64,000 nt of DNA from assembly GCA_029260295.1 (NCBI GenBank), contig JAJDDN010000008.1, positions 1 through 64,000 on the forward strand, in the 5' to 3' direction. A program made the position numbers and the translations under genes. This stretch comes from Phycisphaerales bacterium. GTDB taxonomy: Bacteria; Planctomycetota; Phycisphaerae; Phycisphaerales; UBA1924. Below the pieces are notes generated by a model. It saw only the letters and a program-made list of their open reading frames with translations, made no database searches and was not told the origin of the DNA. Below, in pieces: positions 8,815 to 17,818 of the stretch (positions within the stretch are counted from its first letter, which is position 1; every line of letters begins with the position of its first letter).

Positions 8815-9741
8815 ATGCAAGATGAAACGGAAGTTGTAACACAAGCCGTGAGCGATCTCGATCAGGTCGCCGATTCCTCCGCTGCAGATGGGTTCGGGGA
8901 TCTCGTCTCCCGAGTTACCAGCGGCGACATGAGCGGAGATACCTGGATATTGGCGTGGGAGACTGTCGGCCAACCGGTCGTGCTGGCGGTCGTGCTGATT
9001 TTCGGTGTGCTCTTCCTTGCGGGCTGGTCTCGGCGCATCGCTACCAAGGCGTCTCGAAAGGCCAATGTTGAAGAAACCCTCGCTCGGTTCCTAGGCAACA
9101 TGATCCGGTATCTCGTGCTCTTTGCCGGCGGGATCGCGATTCTGGGTACGCTCGGGATCGAGACGACCAGCTTTGCCGCGGTGCTCGCGGCTGCGGGATT
9201 TGCCATTGGTATGGCGATGTCGGGGATGCTTGGAAATATCGCGGCGGGTGTGATGCTGCTGTTTTTCAGGCCCTTTAAGGTCGGTGATGTCGCCAACGCC
9301 GGCGGTACTACTGGCAAGGTGATCGAGATCGGCCTCTTCACAACTACATTCGATACTCCGGACAACCGGCGCATCATTGTGCCCAATGGTTCGATCTTTG
9401 GTGGAACGATCGAGAATGTTTCGCACCACGACACGCGCCGTGTCGCGGTCGCGGTGGGGACCGACTACGGCGCCGACATCGACAAGACCCGCGAGGTTTT
9501 AATGACGGCGGCCAAGGCGTGCAAGGATGTGCTGGTCGATCCAGAGCCAGGCGTCGTCCTCACCGGGCTCGGCGGATCTTCAATCGATTGGAGCGTTCGC
9601 GTTTGGGTGAACTCCGACGATTACTGGGCCGTTTTGGATGAGCTTACGCGTGATGTGAAGTATGCCTTGGACAACGCGGGAATCGGGATTCCGTACCCGC
9701 AGATGGATGTGCATATCGACGGCAAGGTCGCCCAGAGCTAA
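8815..9741 (+). CDS. MscS-family mechanosensitive channel
   Basis: 308 residues. Three transmembrane segments are seen at about residues 45-70, 90-115 and 118-150. The Gly/Ala-rich pore helix AVLAAAGFAIGMAMSGMLGN is followed by the MscS beta domain (FFRPFKVGDVANAGGTTG) and RRIIVPNGSIFGGTIEN. The C-terminal alpha/beta domain is complete. Such channels open under membrane tension and release solutes during osmotic downshock. The ATG at 8815 is preferred over a GTG 39 bp upstream because AGGAAG lies at suitable spacing. Confidence 0.93.
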   Translation: MQDETEVVTQAVSDLDQVADSSAADGFGDLVSRVTSGDMSGDTWILAWETVGQPVVLAVVLIFGVLFLAGWSRRIATKASRKANVEETLARFLGNMIRYLVLFAGGIAILGTLGIETTSFAAVLAAAGFAIGMAMSGMLGNIAAGVMLLFFRPFKVGDVANAGGTTGKVIEIGLFTTTFDTPDNRRIIVPNGSIFGGTIENVSHHDTRRVAVAVGTDYGADIDKTREVLMTAAKACKDVLVDPEPGVVLTGLGGSSIDWSVRVWVNSDDYWAVLDELTRDVKYALDNAGIGIPYPQMDVHIDGKVAQS

Positions 9742-9767
9742 TCAGGTCTCTCATTCAAATCACACCA

Positions 9768-9795
9768 AGCCCACGCTTAGCCGTGGGCTTTTTCG
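9768..9795 (+). terminator. Terminator of the MscS gene, overlapping the asnB 3' end
   Basis: An 8-bp stem agcccacg/cgtgggct (9768-9775, 9782-9789) is followed by ttttt. It lies 26 bp past the MscS stop. The same bases encode the last codons and stop of the convergent asparagine synthase gene. Confidence 0.85.
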
Positions 9796-11885
9796 TGGGG
9801 TTCGGAGCGAACCCGGTCGAGCCATTTGCTCCAGATGGAGAGCACAAGCATCATGTAGAGCCGCTGGGAATGGTCGCGGCCATGCCAGGGGTTGATCGAT
9901 TTTTCCCCGGCCGCGTCGTGCTCGCGGAGCATCTGGTTGACGAACTTCATGTTGATGTTGACGCCTGCATCTGCGAGGCCTGGGAATGGGTCGGATGACT
10001 GGAGGTGGTCGTAGAGGAGTTGTCGCATGTCGCCGTAGTCTGTGCGGAACCATTCGCCGATGGGGATGGCGAAGCCCTGCTTTGGGCGATCGACGATGTG
10101 GTCGGGGAGGTATTTGCGGGCGACTTGTTTGAGGAGACCTTTACGCTCACCGTTGGGCATGAGGATTTCTTTGGGCGTTGCGAGTGCGGCTTGTGCAAGA
10201 TCTGGATCAAGGAATGGGCAGCGAACTTCAAGTCCAACGGCCATGGATGCGGTGTCGGTTTTGCGGAGGAGATCGCCGGTTAGATATTCCAGAGTGTCCC
10301 AAGCGTGGGGATCTTGTATTCGATCCGTGATTGCCTGCGTGCCATCTTGAATCGCTAATGTCCATTTGTCAGGTTTGGATTTGGTTTTCAGTTTCTTGAA
10401 GTCGTTGAGAGGAAAGATGGCAGCAAGTTCTGGACCGAAACTGACAGGCGATACCCGCATCAATCGAATCAGTCTTGCGAGCTTCGTGTATTTGGATTTT
10501 GGATCGCTTTCTGGGAGCAAACTGGTGGGAAACCATTTGAGGATGGTTGGAAGGGAATCCAGTAGATCGGGAACTTGGTGGCGTTGATAGCCGTAGAAAA
10601 GTTCATCGCCACCATCACCTGAGAGGGCTACTTTGACATGCTGAGAGGCGGCTTTGGAGACCCAGTATGTCGGGAGTAGAGAACTGTCCCCGAATGGAAG
10701 GCCGAGTTGCTCGATGAGCATCACAATATCCGCGGCGGGATTGGCTTGGCAATCGAGTGTGTGATGGGTGGTTCCTAGGTGCTTGGCGATCTCTTCTGCG
10801 GCGTCGGATTCATCGTACTCGGGTGATGGCATTCGAACCGTGAAGGTGTCGAGCTTGCCGATTTCATCGAGTGCGAAACGAGAGATGAGTGATGAGTCGA
10901 TTCCGCCACTCAGGAAACAACCCAGCGGGACATCAGATTCAAGTCTTCGTTTGACAGCGGTTCTCAGCAGTTGGTCTGTAGTGTCTACATCGAGAGGTGG
11001 CCGATCGCCAACACGATTGAGCCATGCGATCACTCCGAAATGACCAGCCTGGATAGGGTCATCGCTTTTGGAAGGGATATCCATAGCTGGAAAGGCATCG
11101 CGGAACCAGCCTGTATCACCTGTCAGATTTGCCCAGCCGAGTCGAAGCCATGGGGATAACAAGACATTGCTGGGAAAGGATGGAGTAAATTGCTCTTCGT
11201 TGTATTTGTCATAAAACTGCCCCGATGGCAGTTGGGGAAATGGAGCGTGGGAAGAACAGAAAGCTTTGGTTGATTTGTCGATCGAAAAATTCAAGCACAA
11301 TGGTTTCTGTCCGAACGGATCGCGGTTGACTTTGTAATCGCCTCGCGATCGATCCCAATAGGCGCATGAGTACATCCCATTGAGCCAGCGGGTTGATCCC
11401 GATTCAAACGCGCTGTCTCCCCATGATTTGCACGAATGTAGCAATACTTCAGTATCCGAGTGGTCCGTCTCAAACACATGCCCGGCGGCTTCGAGTTCTT
11501 TCCGGAGTTCCCTGTGGTTGTAGATGCAGCCGTTGAATACCACCGCAACCACCGGCTTCTCCGGCTCAACCTCACTCGCAATGATCGGCGTCTCGCCGGG
11601 TTGGTATGTTAAATCAGGGCGGAGATGCTCGCCGTCGTGGACCATGGGTTGGGAGCCGCCTTCGTGGTCGATGATGCTGAGGCGGCGGTGGATGAGGGCG
11701 ACATCGACGATGGTGCCGTCTTCTCGCACGGCCCGATCGCGGAAGCGACCTTGGCCGTCGGGGCCTCGGTGCTTGATGGAGTCGTCGAGGATGTCGAGCC
11801 AGGATTCGGGGATGGCTTCAAGCGGCGGTGGGGGCGTGCCGTCTTTGGGATCGTGAATCTTGATGATGCCTGCGATGCCGCACAT
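9777..11885 (-). CDS. asnB: Asparagine synthase (glutamine-hydrolysing)
   Basis: 702 residues. The class II glutaminase domain begins at Cys2 (MCGIAGI), with RGPDGQG, HRRLSIID and FNGCIYNHREL. The synthetase domain carries the ATP-pyrophosphatase loop SGGIDSS at 326-332 and SGDGGDELFYGY. It makes Asn from Asp, Gln and ATP, or in some relatives amidates cell-wall or secondary-metabolite substrates. It is longer than E. coli AsnB (about 550) because of insertions around residues 75-110 and 200-300. It starts 2 bp after the membrane-protein gene, indicating an operon. The C-terminal codons lie inside the MscS terminator hairpin. Confidence 0.92.
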   Translation of the reverse strand: MCGIAGIIKIHDPKDGTPPPPLEAIPESWLDILDDSIKHRGPDGQGRFRDRAVREDGTIVDVALIHRRLSIIDHEGGSQPMVHDGEHLRPDLTYQPGETPIIASEVEPEKPVVAVVFNGCIYNHRELRKELEAAGHVFETDHSDTEVLLHSCKSWGDSAFESGSTRWLNGMYSCAYWDRSRGDYKVNRDPFGQKPLCLNFSIDKSTKAFCSSHAPFPQLPSGQFYDKYNEEQFTPSFPSNVLLSPWLRLGWANLTGDTGWFRDAFPAMDIPSKSDDPIQAGHFGVIAWLNRVGDRPPLDVDTTDQLLRTAVKRRLESDVPLGCFLSGGIDSSLISRFALDEIGKLDTFTVRMPSPEYDESDAAEEIAKHLGTTHHTLDCQANPAADIVMLIEQLGLPFGDSSLLPTYWVSKAASQHVKVALSGDGGDELFYGYQRHQVPDLLDSLPTILKWFPTSLLPESDPKSKYTKLARLIRLMRVSPVSFGPELAAIFPLNDFKKLKTKSKPDKWTLAIQDGTQAITDRIQDPHAWDTLEYLTGDLLRKTDTASMAVGLEVRCPFLDPDLAQAALATPKEILMPNGERKGLLKQVARKYLPDHIVDRPKQGFAIPIGEWFRTDYGDMRQLLYDHLQSSDPFPGLADAGVNINMKFVNQMLREHDAAGEKSINPWHGRDHSQRLYMMLVLSIWSKWLDRVRSEPHEKAHG

Positions 11886-11887
11886 GG

Positions 11888-12445
11888 TTATTTGGGGTCC
11901 TCGGCATTGTCGGTGTTGTCTGCGTCATCGGCGATGGGGTTGTCCTTGAAGGTGCCTGTTTTGTAGCCCCAGATGGTGTGGATGATGCGGGTGATGAGCA
12001 TGGCGACGATGAAGGCGATCACAAAGGCCCACTTTGGCTGGGTGCTTGCGAAGTGCTGGAGGGCCCACATGCCTGAGATGGCGATGAGGGCGAAGATCGG
12101 GACCAGGGCGATGCGTTCGGCTTGGACTTTGCCGACATCGAGGAGAAAGTTGCGGGTCCTGGATTCGGCTGGGGTGGTGACCTTGTCGACGAGGTGGGAT
12201 TGTTTGAGGGGACGCCAGTGATTGGCAATCCAGTGGAGCCCGAAGTAAATCAGGATGTCGATGACGGTGTCAATGGCGTAGGCGAGAACGGAGATGAGGA
12301 GTTTTTGTTCGTGGCCGATCATCCCGGAAATCACGGCGACGGGGTATTTGGCGATCGCGATGGAGAACAGGCCGGCGACGAAGACATTGACATTGATATT
12401 GATGACCCGCTTGCGTTGATAGAGCTTGAACACACGCTTGGGCAT
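11888..12445 (-). CDS. Predicted four-helix integral membrane protein
   Basis: 185 residues. Hydrophobic segments are seen near 18-45, 48-72, 112-130 and 136-158. The N terminus is basic (MPKRVFKLYQRKR) and the C terminus acidic (ADDADNTDNAEDPK). I recognise no family. It lies between a polyprenyl diphosphate synthase gene and asnB, with a 2-bp gap to asnB, so it is probably made with them. A role in membrane or envelope metabolism is a guess from position only. Confidence 0.75.
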   Translation of the reverse strand: MPKRVFKLYQRKRVININVNVFVAGLFSIAIAKYPVAVISGMIGHEQKLLISVLAYAIDTVIDILIYFGLHWIANHWRPLKQSHLVDKVTTPAESRTRNFLLDVGKVQAERIALVPIFALIAISGMWALQHFASTQPKWAFVIAFIVAMLITRIIHTIWGYKTGTFKDNPIADDADNTDNAEDPK

Positions 12446-12464
12446 CGGTGGGTGACCTCAGTGT

Positions 12465-13517
12465 TCAGTGTGAACGGGAGATGACTGCATCAGCGATGAG
12501 CTGGAGCATCGGACGGCCCGGGCCATCGGGGATGTCGTTGAGGCGTTCTTTGGCACTGTCAACGAAGGAGAGGGCCATTTGTTGGGTTGCTTCGATGGAG
12601 CCGGTGTGTTTGACGAGTTCGAGGAGTTCTGGGAGTCCTGATTCGTCGCCGTGGGAGATGGCTTCGATGAGTTCGAGCGAGCGGGTCTTTGAAGCGGAGT
12701 TTGCGAGGTGGTGGATGAGGGGGTAGGTGAGTTTGCCTTTTTCGAGGTCCTTGCCAACCGATTTGCCAACAGTCGCTTCGGTGCCTGTGAGGTCGAGGAC
12801 ATCGTCCTGGATCTGGAACGCGATGCCAAGGTCTGTGCCGAATCCGAGGAGGGCCTGGACGGTCGGGTGGCTTTGCTGGTCGAAACCGAGGGTACTCAGG
12901 GCACCGAGTTCGCAGGCGGCACCGATCAACGCCGCAGTTTTGCGTTTGAGGATTTCGAAGTAGGTCGGTTCGTCGAGCTGGTAGTTGTTTCGGTTGTGGA
13001 GCTGGAGGAGCTCTCCGCTGCACATGACGGCCGAGGCCTTACCGACGATGCGGCTTGGGATTGGGGAGTCGAGGGTGGAGCAGAGCTCGTAGGCGGATGC
13101 GATGAGGTAGTCGCCGAGGATGACGGAGGTCTCGTTGCCCTTGAGTGCGTTGATGGTCTTGCCCCGGCGGCGGATCTCGGCTTCGTCCAAGACATCATCG
13201 TGGACAAGCGTCGCCATGTGGACCATCTCGCAGACGGCTCCGCTGACGGTGTGGGCATTGGTCATAATTTGGTCGCTGGAGCCGGATTCCAAAAGCTTGA
13301 CGAGATCCGGATTGGCGGCCGCACCACAGAGGAGCACCAGCATCGGGCGGAGCATCTTGCCACGGTATCGCTCGACATGCTCGCACATCTCGTCGACGGG
13401 ATCAAGATCTGAAACCAGTTGCTCGGCAAAGATCCGTTCGACGGCACCAAAGCCCGAAGCGATGATGTCTTCGAGTGATTTGAGTTCTTCCGGGATTTGG
13501 ACAACGCCTTGCATCAT
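12465..13517 (-). CDS. Polyprenyl diphosphate synthase (trans, IspA/IspB type)
   Basis: 350 residues. The first Asp-rich motif is DDVLD at 107-111, followed by RRRGK; the second is QDDVLD at 237-242. KRKTAALIGAACELGA and GKSVGKDLEKGKLTYP are standard family blocks. It condenses isopentenyl diphosphate onto an allylic primer, probably making a long chain for quinones. Small residues before the first motif (MVHMATLVHDD) fit a long-chain enzyme, but chain length cannot be fixed from sequence. An adjacent ATG gives a one-residue shorter protein. It is cotranscribed with the flanking leftward genes. Confidence 0.93.
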   Translation of the reverse strand: MMQGVVQIPEELKSLEDIIASGFGAVERIFAEQLVSDLDPVDEMCEHVERYRGKMLRPMLVLLCGAAANPDLVKLLESGSSDQIMTNAHTVSGAVCEMVHMATLVHDDVLDEAEIRRRGKTINALKGNETSVILGDYLIASAYELCSTLDSPIPSRIVGKASAVMCSGELLQLHNRNNYQLDEPTYFEILKRKTAALIGAACELGALSTLGFDQQSHPTVQALLGFGTDLGIAFQIQDDVLDLTGTEATVGKSVGKDLEKGKLTYPLIHHLANSASKTRSLELIEAISHGDESGLPELLELVKHTGSIEATQQMALSFVDSAKERLNDIPDGPGRPMLQLIADAVISRSH

Positions 13518-13547
13518 GAGATTCTATCGGGAATTCCTGTTGAATGC

Positions 13548-14441
13548 TCAGTCGTAGGCGACAATGTAGGAGATAAACGCTGGATCCGCTTCGCCCTCGA
13601 GCGTCGCTTCGTATTCCCCGTTGCCTTCGCCGTCCTCGTCTTCGCCTTCCCAGTAGACATCTACATTGGCGAATCCTGCTTCAGAGAGCAGTTCACGGAT
13701 CTCGACCATGGTCCAGAGCCGCCACTCGTAGGTGAACGCTTTGTTCATGCGGGTCTTGTCGGGGAACTTGAAGTGGATATGACAGACAAAGTCACCCGTG
13801 ATCGGGTTGTAGGATTCCTGCTGCCAGACATAAGTAAACGAGCGTCCTCCCCCTGCATCGATGGATTTGGTTTCCTCGGTCTCGGTCATGGTTTCGGAGC
13901 CGCCGTAGTGGTCGAGGAAGAAGACGCCGTCGCCTCCGAGGGATTCGCGGACGGACTCGAAGTAGCCCCGGAGCTGGTCGCGGGTCTTGAAGAGCCAGTA
14001 GGAGAAGTTCATCGCCAGGACACAGTCGGCACCAGTCGCATCGCCCGGTTCGAGGACATTGCGGTTGTGCAGCTGGACGCGTGATTTTTGTTCGTCGGTC
14101 AGCTTGGCGAGGTGATGCTCGGCGCCCCAGTCGAGCGTTGGCTGGTCAATATCGAGCCCAACGGCGGTATTGGTCTTGCGGCGTTTGATCCACTCGACCG
14201 AAGTGTTTCCGGTGCCACAGAAGTCTTCTCGGAGAGATTTGGCTTTCTTGCCCCGGATGCTCTCGAACTCCTCTTCGATGAAGTCGATCTCGGCCTCGAC
14301 ATTCTGGACCGAAAGCTGGTAGAGCTCGTGGTGGTCTGCGGTCAGGGCCGTGAGGGCTCCGGTTTTGGCTGCTTTGACGGCGGCCTTCTTCTCGACATTG
14401 GCTTTGCGGCCTGGTTTTCGTTCTTTGGTCATGCTGCTCAT
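13548..14441 (-). CDS. Class I SAM-dependent methyltransferase
   Basis: 297 residues. The Rossmann core shows LREDFCGTGNTSVEW (motif I), VGLDIDQPTLDWG (motif II) and CVLAMNFSYWLF (motif IV region). The basic N terminus is Lys/Arg-rich. The C-terminal part has beta strands and an acidic EGEDEDGEGNGEYE loop. The substrate is unknown. The start at 14441 (MSSMTKERK) is preferred because GAGGG lies about 8 nt upstream. It heads a leftward run with prenyl synthase, a membrane protein and asnB, so a quinone methyltransferase is possible but not shown. Confidence 0.82.
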   Translation of the reverse strand: MSSMTKERKPGRKANVEKKAAVKAAKTGALTALTADHHELYQLSVQNVEAEIDFIEEEFESIRGKKAKSLREDFCGTGNTSVEWIKRRKTNTAVGLDIDQPTLDWGAEHHLAKLTDEQKSRVQLHNRNVLEPGDATGADCVLAMNFSYWLFKTRDQLRGYFESVRESLGGDGVFFLDHYGGSETMTETEETKSIDAGGGRSFTYVWQQESYNPITGDFVCHIHFKFPDKTRMNKAFTYEWRLWTMVEIRELLSEAGFANVDVYWEGEDEDGEGNGEYEATLEGEADPAFISYIVAYD

Positions 14442-14655
14442 CCGAACCCTCGCGTGGACTGGTCGTAGACATCTAAGTCCGAGAATCGGACCCGTGACGA
14501 TCGTAGTGATCGCATTGGCTGTTGTCTCGCAGGACGCTGGATTCTGCACGAATCCTCTGCTGCCAAACCCGATGATTGGGGTCTACACTGCCAGTCCTCG
14601 ATTATTTATTGGCTTTCGGAAAGCCAGCGATCGGAAAGACGAAGGGATATAGACA

Positions 14656-15999
14656 ATGCATCTGACCATGGTTGGAACCGGATATGTAGGCCTTGTGACC
14701 GGCGTGTGCTTCGCCAATACAGGCAACGATGTCACTTGCCTTGATGTTGATCCCGAGAAGATCAAGAAGCTCGAAGACGACATCTGTCCCATCTACGAGC
14801 CCGGCCTCACCGAGCTGATGATCAAGAACCGTCAGTCGGGCCGTTTGATCTATACCCTCGACAAGAAGGCCGCCTACCAGAGCGCGGACATGATCTTTAT
14901 CTGTGTGGGGACTCCTTCGGATGATAAAGGCCACACCGATATGTCCTACATCGACGGAGCCGCCGAGGATATCGGGAATGCGATCAAAGAGCTTGGCCCA
15001 GACGCAAAGGCCAAGGTCATCGTCGTTAAATCCACTGTCCCTGTAGGAACCACCTTCCGGGTGCGAGACACGATCAAAGCAATCGTCGGGGACATCGAGT
15101 TCCATGTCGCTGACAACCCAGAGTTCCTCAAAGAGGGCGACGCGGTGACTGACTTCAATAAGCCAGATCGCGTGGTCGTCGGCGTTGAATGTGAAATGGT
15201 CGGCGAGATGTTCCGCGACCTCTACGATCCATTCGTCCGCAACGGGCACCCGATCTTCATCATGGATGTGCTCAGTGCCGAGATGGTCAAGTACGCCTCC
15301 AATAACTTCCTGGCGACCAAGATCTCGTTCATCAACGAGATGGCCAATCTTTGCGAGGCTTACGGGGCCAACATCAACCGTGTCCGCGAGGGCATGTGCT
15401 CAGATTCCCGCATCGGGCACCAGTTCCTCTACCCAGGATTGGGCTATGGCGGCTCCTGCTTCCCCAAGGACACGCTTGCGTGCATCATGATGGGCGACAA
15501 GTCGGGCGTGACCATGCAGGTCTCAAACGCGGTCCACGGCACCAACGAACGCCAACGCAATCTCTTCTTCAACAAGATCCTCAAGCACTTCGGTGGCGAG
15601 ATGGGTCTCCAGGGTAAGAAGATCGGTTTCTGGGGCTTGGCCTTCAAGCCCCGCACCGACGACATCCGCAAGGCTCCGGCATTGACGCTGGTCCGCAAAG
15701 CCCTCGGTTATGGCGTGACCTGTAGCGGGTACGACCCCGTTGCTGCAGAAAATGTATCCTTTGAAATGGGTGACACCATTGCGATCCATGATGACATGTA
15801 CGAGTGTGCCCGGGATTGCGATGCGATCGTGATCTCAACGGACTGGCCAGAGTTTAAGAGCCCGGACTTTGAGAAACTCGCCAGCGTGATGAAGGACAAG
15901 GTTATCTTTGATGGCCGGAACCTGTATCGTCGCCAGCATCTTGGCGATCTCGGATTTCATTACTACTCGGTCGGGCGTACCCCGATCATGCCTTCATAA
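14656..15999 (+). CDS. ugd: UDP-glucose 6-dehydrogenase
   Basis: 447 residues. The N-terminal NAD-binding loop is GTGYVGLVTGVCFA; the central part has KSTVPVGTT and NPEFLKEGDAV. The catalytic cysteine is Cys268 in GYGGSCFPKDT. The C-terminal Rossmann half starts near KIGFWGLAFKPRTDDIRKAP. It oxidises UDP-glucose to UDP-glucuronate for capsule, exopolysaccharide or lipid A sugars. Length and motif order match the family. It is monocistronic and divergent from the methyltransferase gene. Confidence 0.96.
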   Translation: MHLTMVGTGYVGLVTGVCFANTGNDVTCLDVDPEKIKKLEDDICPIYEPGLTELMIKNRQSGRLIYTLDKKAAYQSADMIFICVGTPSDDKGHTDMSYIDGAAEDIGNAIKELGPDAKAKVIVVKSTVPVGTTFRVRDTIKAIVGDIEFHVADNPEFLKEGDAVTDFNKPDRVVVGVECEMVGEMFRDLYDPFVRNGHPIFIMDVLSAEMVKYASNNFLATKISFINEMANLCEAYGANINRVREGMCSDSRIGHQFLYPGLGYGGSCFPKDTLACIMMGDKSGVTMQVSNAVHGTNERQRNLFFNKILKHFGGEMGLQGKKIGFWGLAFKPRTDDIRKAPALTLVRKALGYGVTCSGYDPVAAENVSFEMGDTIAIHDDMYECARDCDAIVISTDWPEFKSPDFEKLASVMKDKVIFDGRNLYRRQHLGDLGFHYYSVGRTPIMPS

Positions 16000-16004
16000 T
16001 CGCA

Positions 16005-16042
16005 TAAAAAAATGGGAAACCCGTCAAAGACGGATCTCCCAT
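16005..16042 (-). terminator. Strong terminator of the PEP-CTERM-like gene
   Basis: Read leftward, ATGGGA-GATCCGTC pairs with GACGGGTTTCCCAT across a 3-nt loop and is followed by seven T. It lies only 5 bp past the convergent ugd stop. Confidence 0.88.
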
Positions 16043-16070
16043 CAAGGGAAAGAGCTGATTGGGCGAGCTA

Positions 16071-16739
16071 TCAGCTGCGCCGGCGGCGGGTCGCGGTCAA
16101 GCAACCGAGCCCGAGGATGGCCATCCCGCCTGGGGCTGGGACGATCGAAACATTGTCAAGATCGAAGTTCGCAATCAGCGGGGTTGTGAGTCCATCGGGA
16201 CGGAACGCCGAGACCTGCAGATTGCCCACGGCTTCCATAACAGAGTTGTAGAAGTCTGGTGTTGGCGGGCCTTCGAGTGTCAGGAGTGGATTGAAGAAGC
16301 TCAGGTCGTAGCTCAGGCGTACCCATTGGCCTGAAGCAACAAGTGCTGGTTGTTCAACGCCAAAGCCTGGGAAGTTTGATGGGCCCGCGACGCGGAGTGC
16401 GATACCAAGGTCGATCCCGGCATCGTGACGGAAATCGAACTCGACGGTGGTGATCCCGCTTGCGAGGTAGTTACCGACGAACGCATCACCTGATGCGTTT
16501 TGGTCGTCCTGGCCTCGGAGAAGCGTGAGCCCGAATGGGCCTGCTGCGTTGAGATCTGCCGAACTGCTGACATAGGCACTGCCGTCCATCGCTCCTGCTG
16601 CGTTCCATGTGAGTGGAGCGAATGAGCCTGAAATCCAGTTGTTAGCACCGGATTCGAAGTTCTCTGTGAATGAAGTTACCGATGCCGAAGCTGCGAATGC
16701 TGTTGCGGCGATGGTGATGAGTGTCGTTGTTGCTTTCAT
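16071..16739 (-). CDS. Secreted PEP-CTERM-like protein
   Basis: 222 residues. The signal peptide is MKATTTLITIAATAFAASAS. A jelly-roll-like beta domain follows, with FTENFESGANNW and a repeat of hydrophobic strands resembling carbohydrate-binding-like domains of PEP-CTERM proteins. The C terminus is a sorting tag: VPAPGG, a hydrophobic stretch (MAILGLGCL) and a basic end (ATRRRRS). By analogy an exosortase cuts at the Pro-rich motif and links the protein to the envelope. GAGGAG before the ATG at 16739 fixes the start. No exosortase gene is in the window. Confidence 0.8.
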   Translation of the reverse strand: MKATTTLITIAATAFAASASVTSFTENFESGANNWISGSFAPLTWNAAGAMDGSAYVSSSADLNAAGPFGLTLLRGQDDQNASGDAFVGNYLASGITTVEFDFRHDAGIDLGIALRVAGPSNFPGFGVEQPALVASGQWVRLSYDLSFFNPLLTLEGPPTPDFYNSVMEAVGNLQVSAFRPDGLTTPLIANFDLDNVSIVPAPGGMAILGLGCLTATRRRRS

Positions 16740-16786
16740 GGTCTTCTCCTCGAAAAAAAGGGGGAATGTCTCCCCGGTGTGGTTTA

Positions 16787-17818
16787 TTAGCCGGTTGTAA
16801 ATGCTGTCAGGAATGCGGCGATATCGAAGAAATCGAACGAGCAATCTCCAGTGATATCCGCGCTTGGTTCGTTGTTTGTAAAGGCCGTGAGGAATGTCGC
16901 GATGTCAAAGAAATCGCGGCTTCCGTCCTCGTTAAAGTCGCCTGGTGAGCCCACTCTGACTTGTATCTGAAGTGTTGGGGCGAAGCCCAAGATCTGTGAG
17001 AGCGGGTTCTCTCTGCTGTACCAGACTGGGTAGTTGAGGCCTTCTCCGCCGTCGGGGCCACCGATCGCAGCTTGGAGTGATGAGATCGAGAACCGGACTT
17101 CGCCCAGGTCGAGCATCTTTCCGAGCTCAAGGTGAACCCCGAGCTGGCAGGGTGTGAATGTAAAGCTGAATGTGGTGTCCGCCGGGACAAGGTCGCCCGG
17201 ATTGATCGCGTTGGTTTGTCCGATGGCCAGCGGCACCGCATCGAACTGTTCTTTGAGATTGTTTGAGACATCGGTTGCGATGCCAAGCGTGTCAAAGGTG
17301 GCCGCGAATGCGTTACGCATCCCTTGTGATGGTGGGACATCGGCTGTGAATCCGAAGGGGCTGGATTCGAAGTAGGTCGTTTGGTCCTGTCCGCCTCGGT
17401 ATCCGGTGAGCCAGAGGTTGAGTGGTCGGCCCTGGTCGGTATCGAACGGTTCGCCGAGTACGCCGTAGGTATCGAAGGTGTCATGTGTTGGGTCGTATAT
17501 GAAATCATCATCGTTGGACATGGTCATTGTGACGGTGACACTGAGAACCTGGTACTGATCTGGACCGAGCCCAGCGGTAATGTCGTTGGCTGTTGTAAAG
17601 CCCAGGAGCACCTGCGCGTCGTGGTCGTCGTGCCCAGGAATCTCGATTGCGCCGAAAGATGTCATCTCGAAGCGTGTGCCCGGTGAGCCGTTGAACGGGT
17701 AGTTCCAGCGGTCGAGCGTGGGGGTGTCGTACTGGACATCGAGTACTTGAGCAGCAGCGGACTGTGCTAGGCTGCCTAATGTTGGGGCTAAAATGAGGTA
17801 GGTGAGTAATCTGTTCAT
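16787..17818 (-). CDS. Secreted protein with paired dockerin-like repeats
   Basis: 343 residues. The signal peptide ends near QSAAAQ (residue 24). The middle is a large beta-rich domain I cannot name. The last 50 residues hold two EF-hand-like repeats with the DxNxDGxxDFFDIAxFLTAF pattern, the second containing Cys (ITGDCSFDFFDI). The repeat type is shared with two other proteins in this window and resembles the GC-type dockerin tags seen in Phycisphaerae. Unlike them it ends in TAFTTG with no terminal Gly-Cys-Pro. It is transcribed in the same direction as the PEP-CTERM gene just downstream. Confidence 0.78.
   Translation of the reverse strand: MNRLLTYLILAPTLGSLAQSAAAQVLDVQYDTPTLDRWNYPFNGSPGTRFEMTSFGAIEIPGHDDHDAQVLLGFTTANDITAGLGPDQYQVLSVTVTMTMSNDDDFIYDPTHDTFDTYGVLGEPFDTDQGRPLNLWLTGYRGGQDQTTYFESSPFGFTADVPPSQGMRNAFAATFDTLGIATDVSNNLKEQFDAVPLAIGQTNAINPGDLVPADTTFSFTFTPCQLGVHLELGKMLDLGEVRFSISSLQAAIGGPDGGEGLNYPVWYSRENPLSQILGFAPTLQIQVRVGSPGDFNEDGSRDFFDIATFLTAFTNNEPSADITGDCSFDFFDIAAFLTAFTTG

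Noticed and set aside
12708-13412. Long plus-strand frame opposite the prenyl synthase gene
   Set aside because: It is antisense to a clear polyprenyl synthase with both Asp-rich motifs and reads as low-complexity Val/Glu/Gly, typical of a codon-bias shadow.
14602-15249. Leftward 215-codon frame over ugd
   Set aside because: Antisense to a fully conserved UDP-glucose dehydrogenase; no independent signals.
16790-16939. Repeated short blocks resembling a CRISPR or tandem DNA repeat
   Set aside because: The repetition comes from coding for paired DFFDIA motifs. Units are not identical, are in frame, and there are no spacers.
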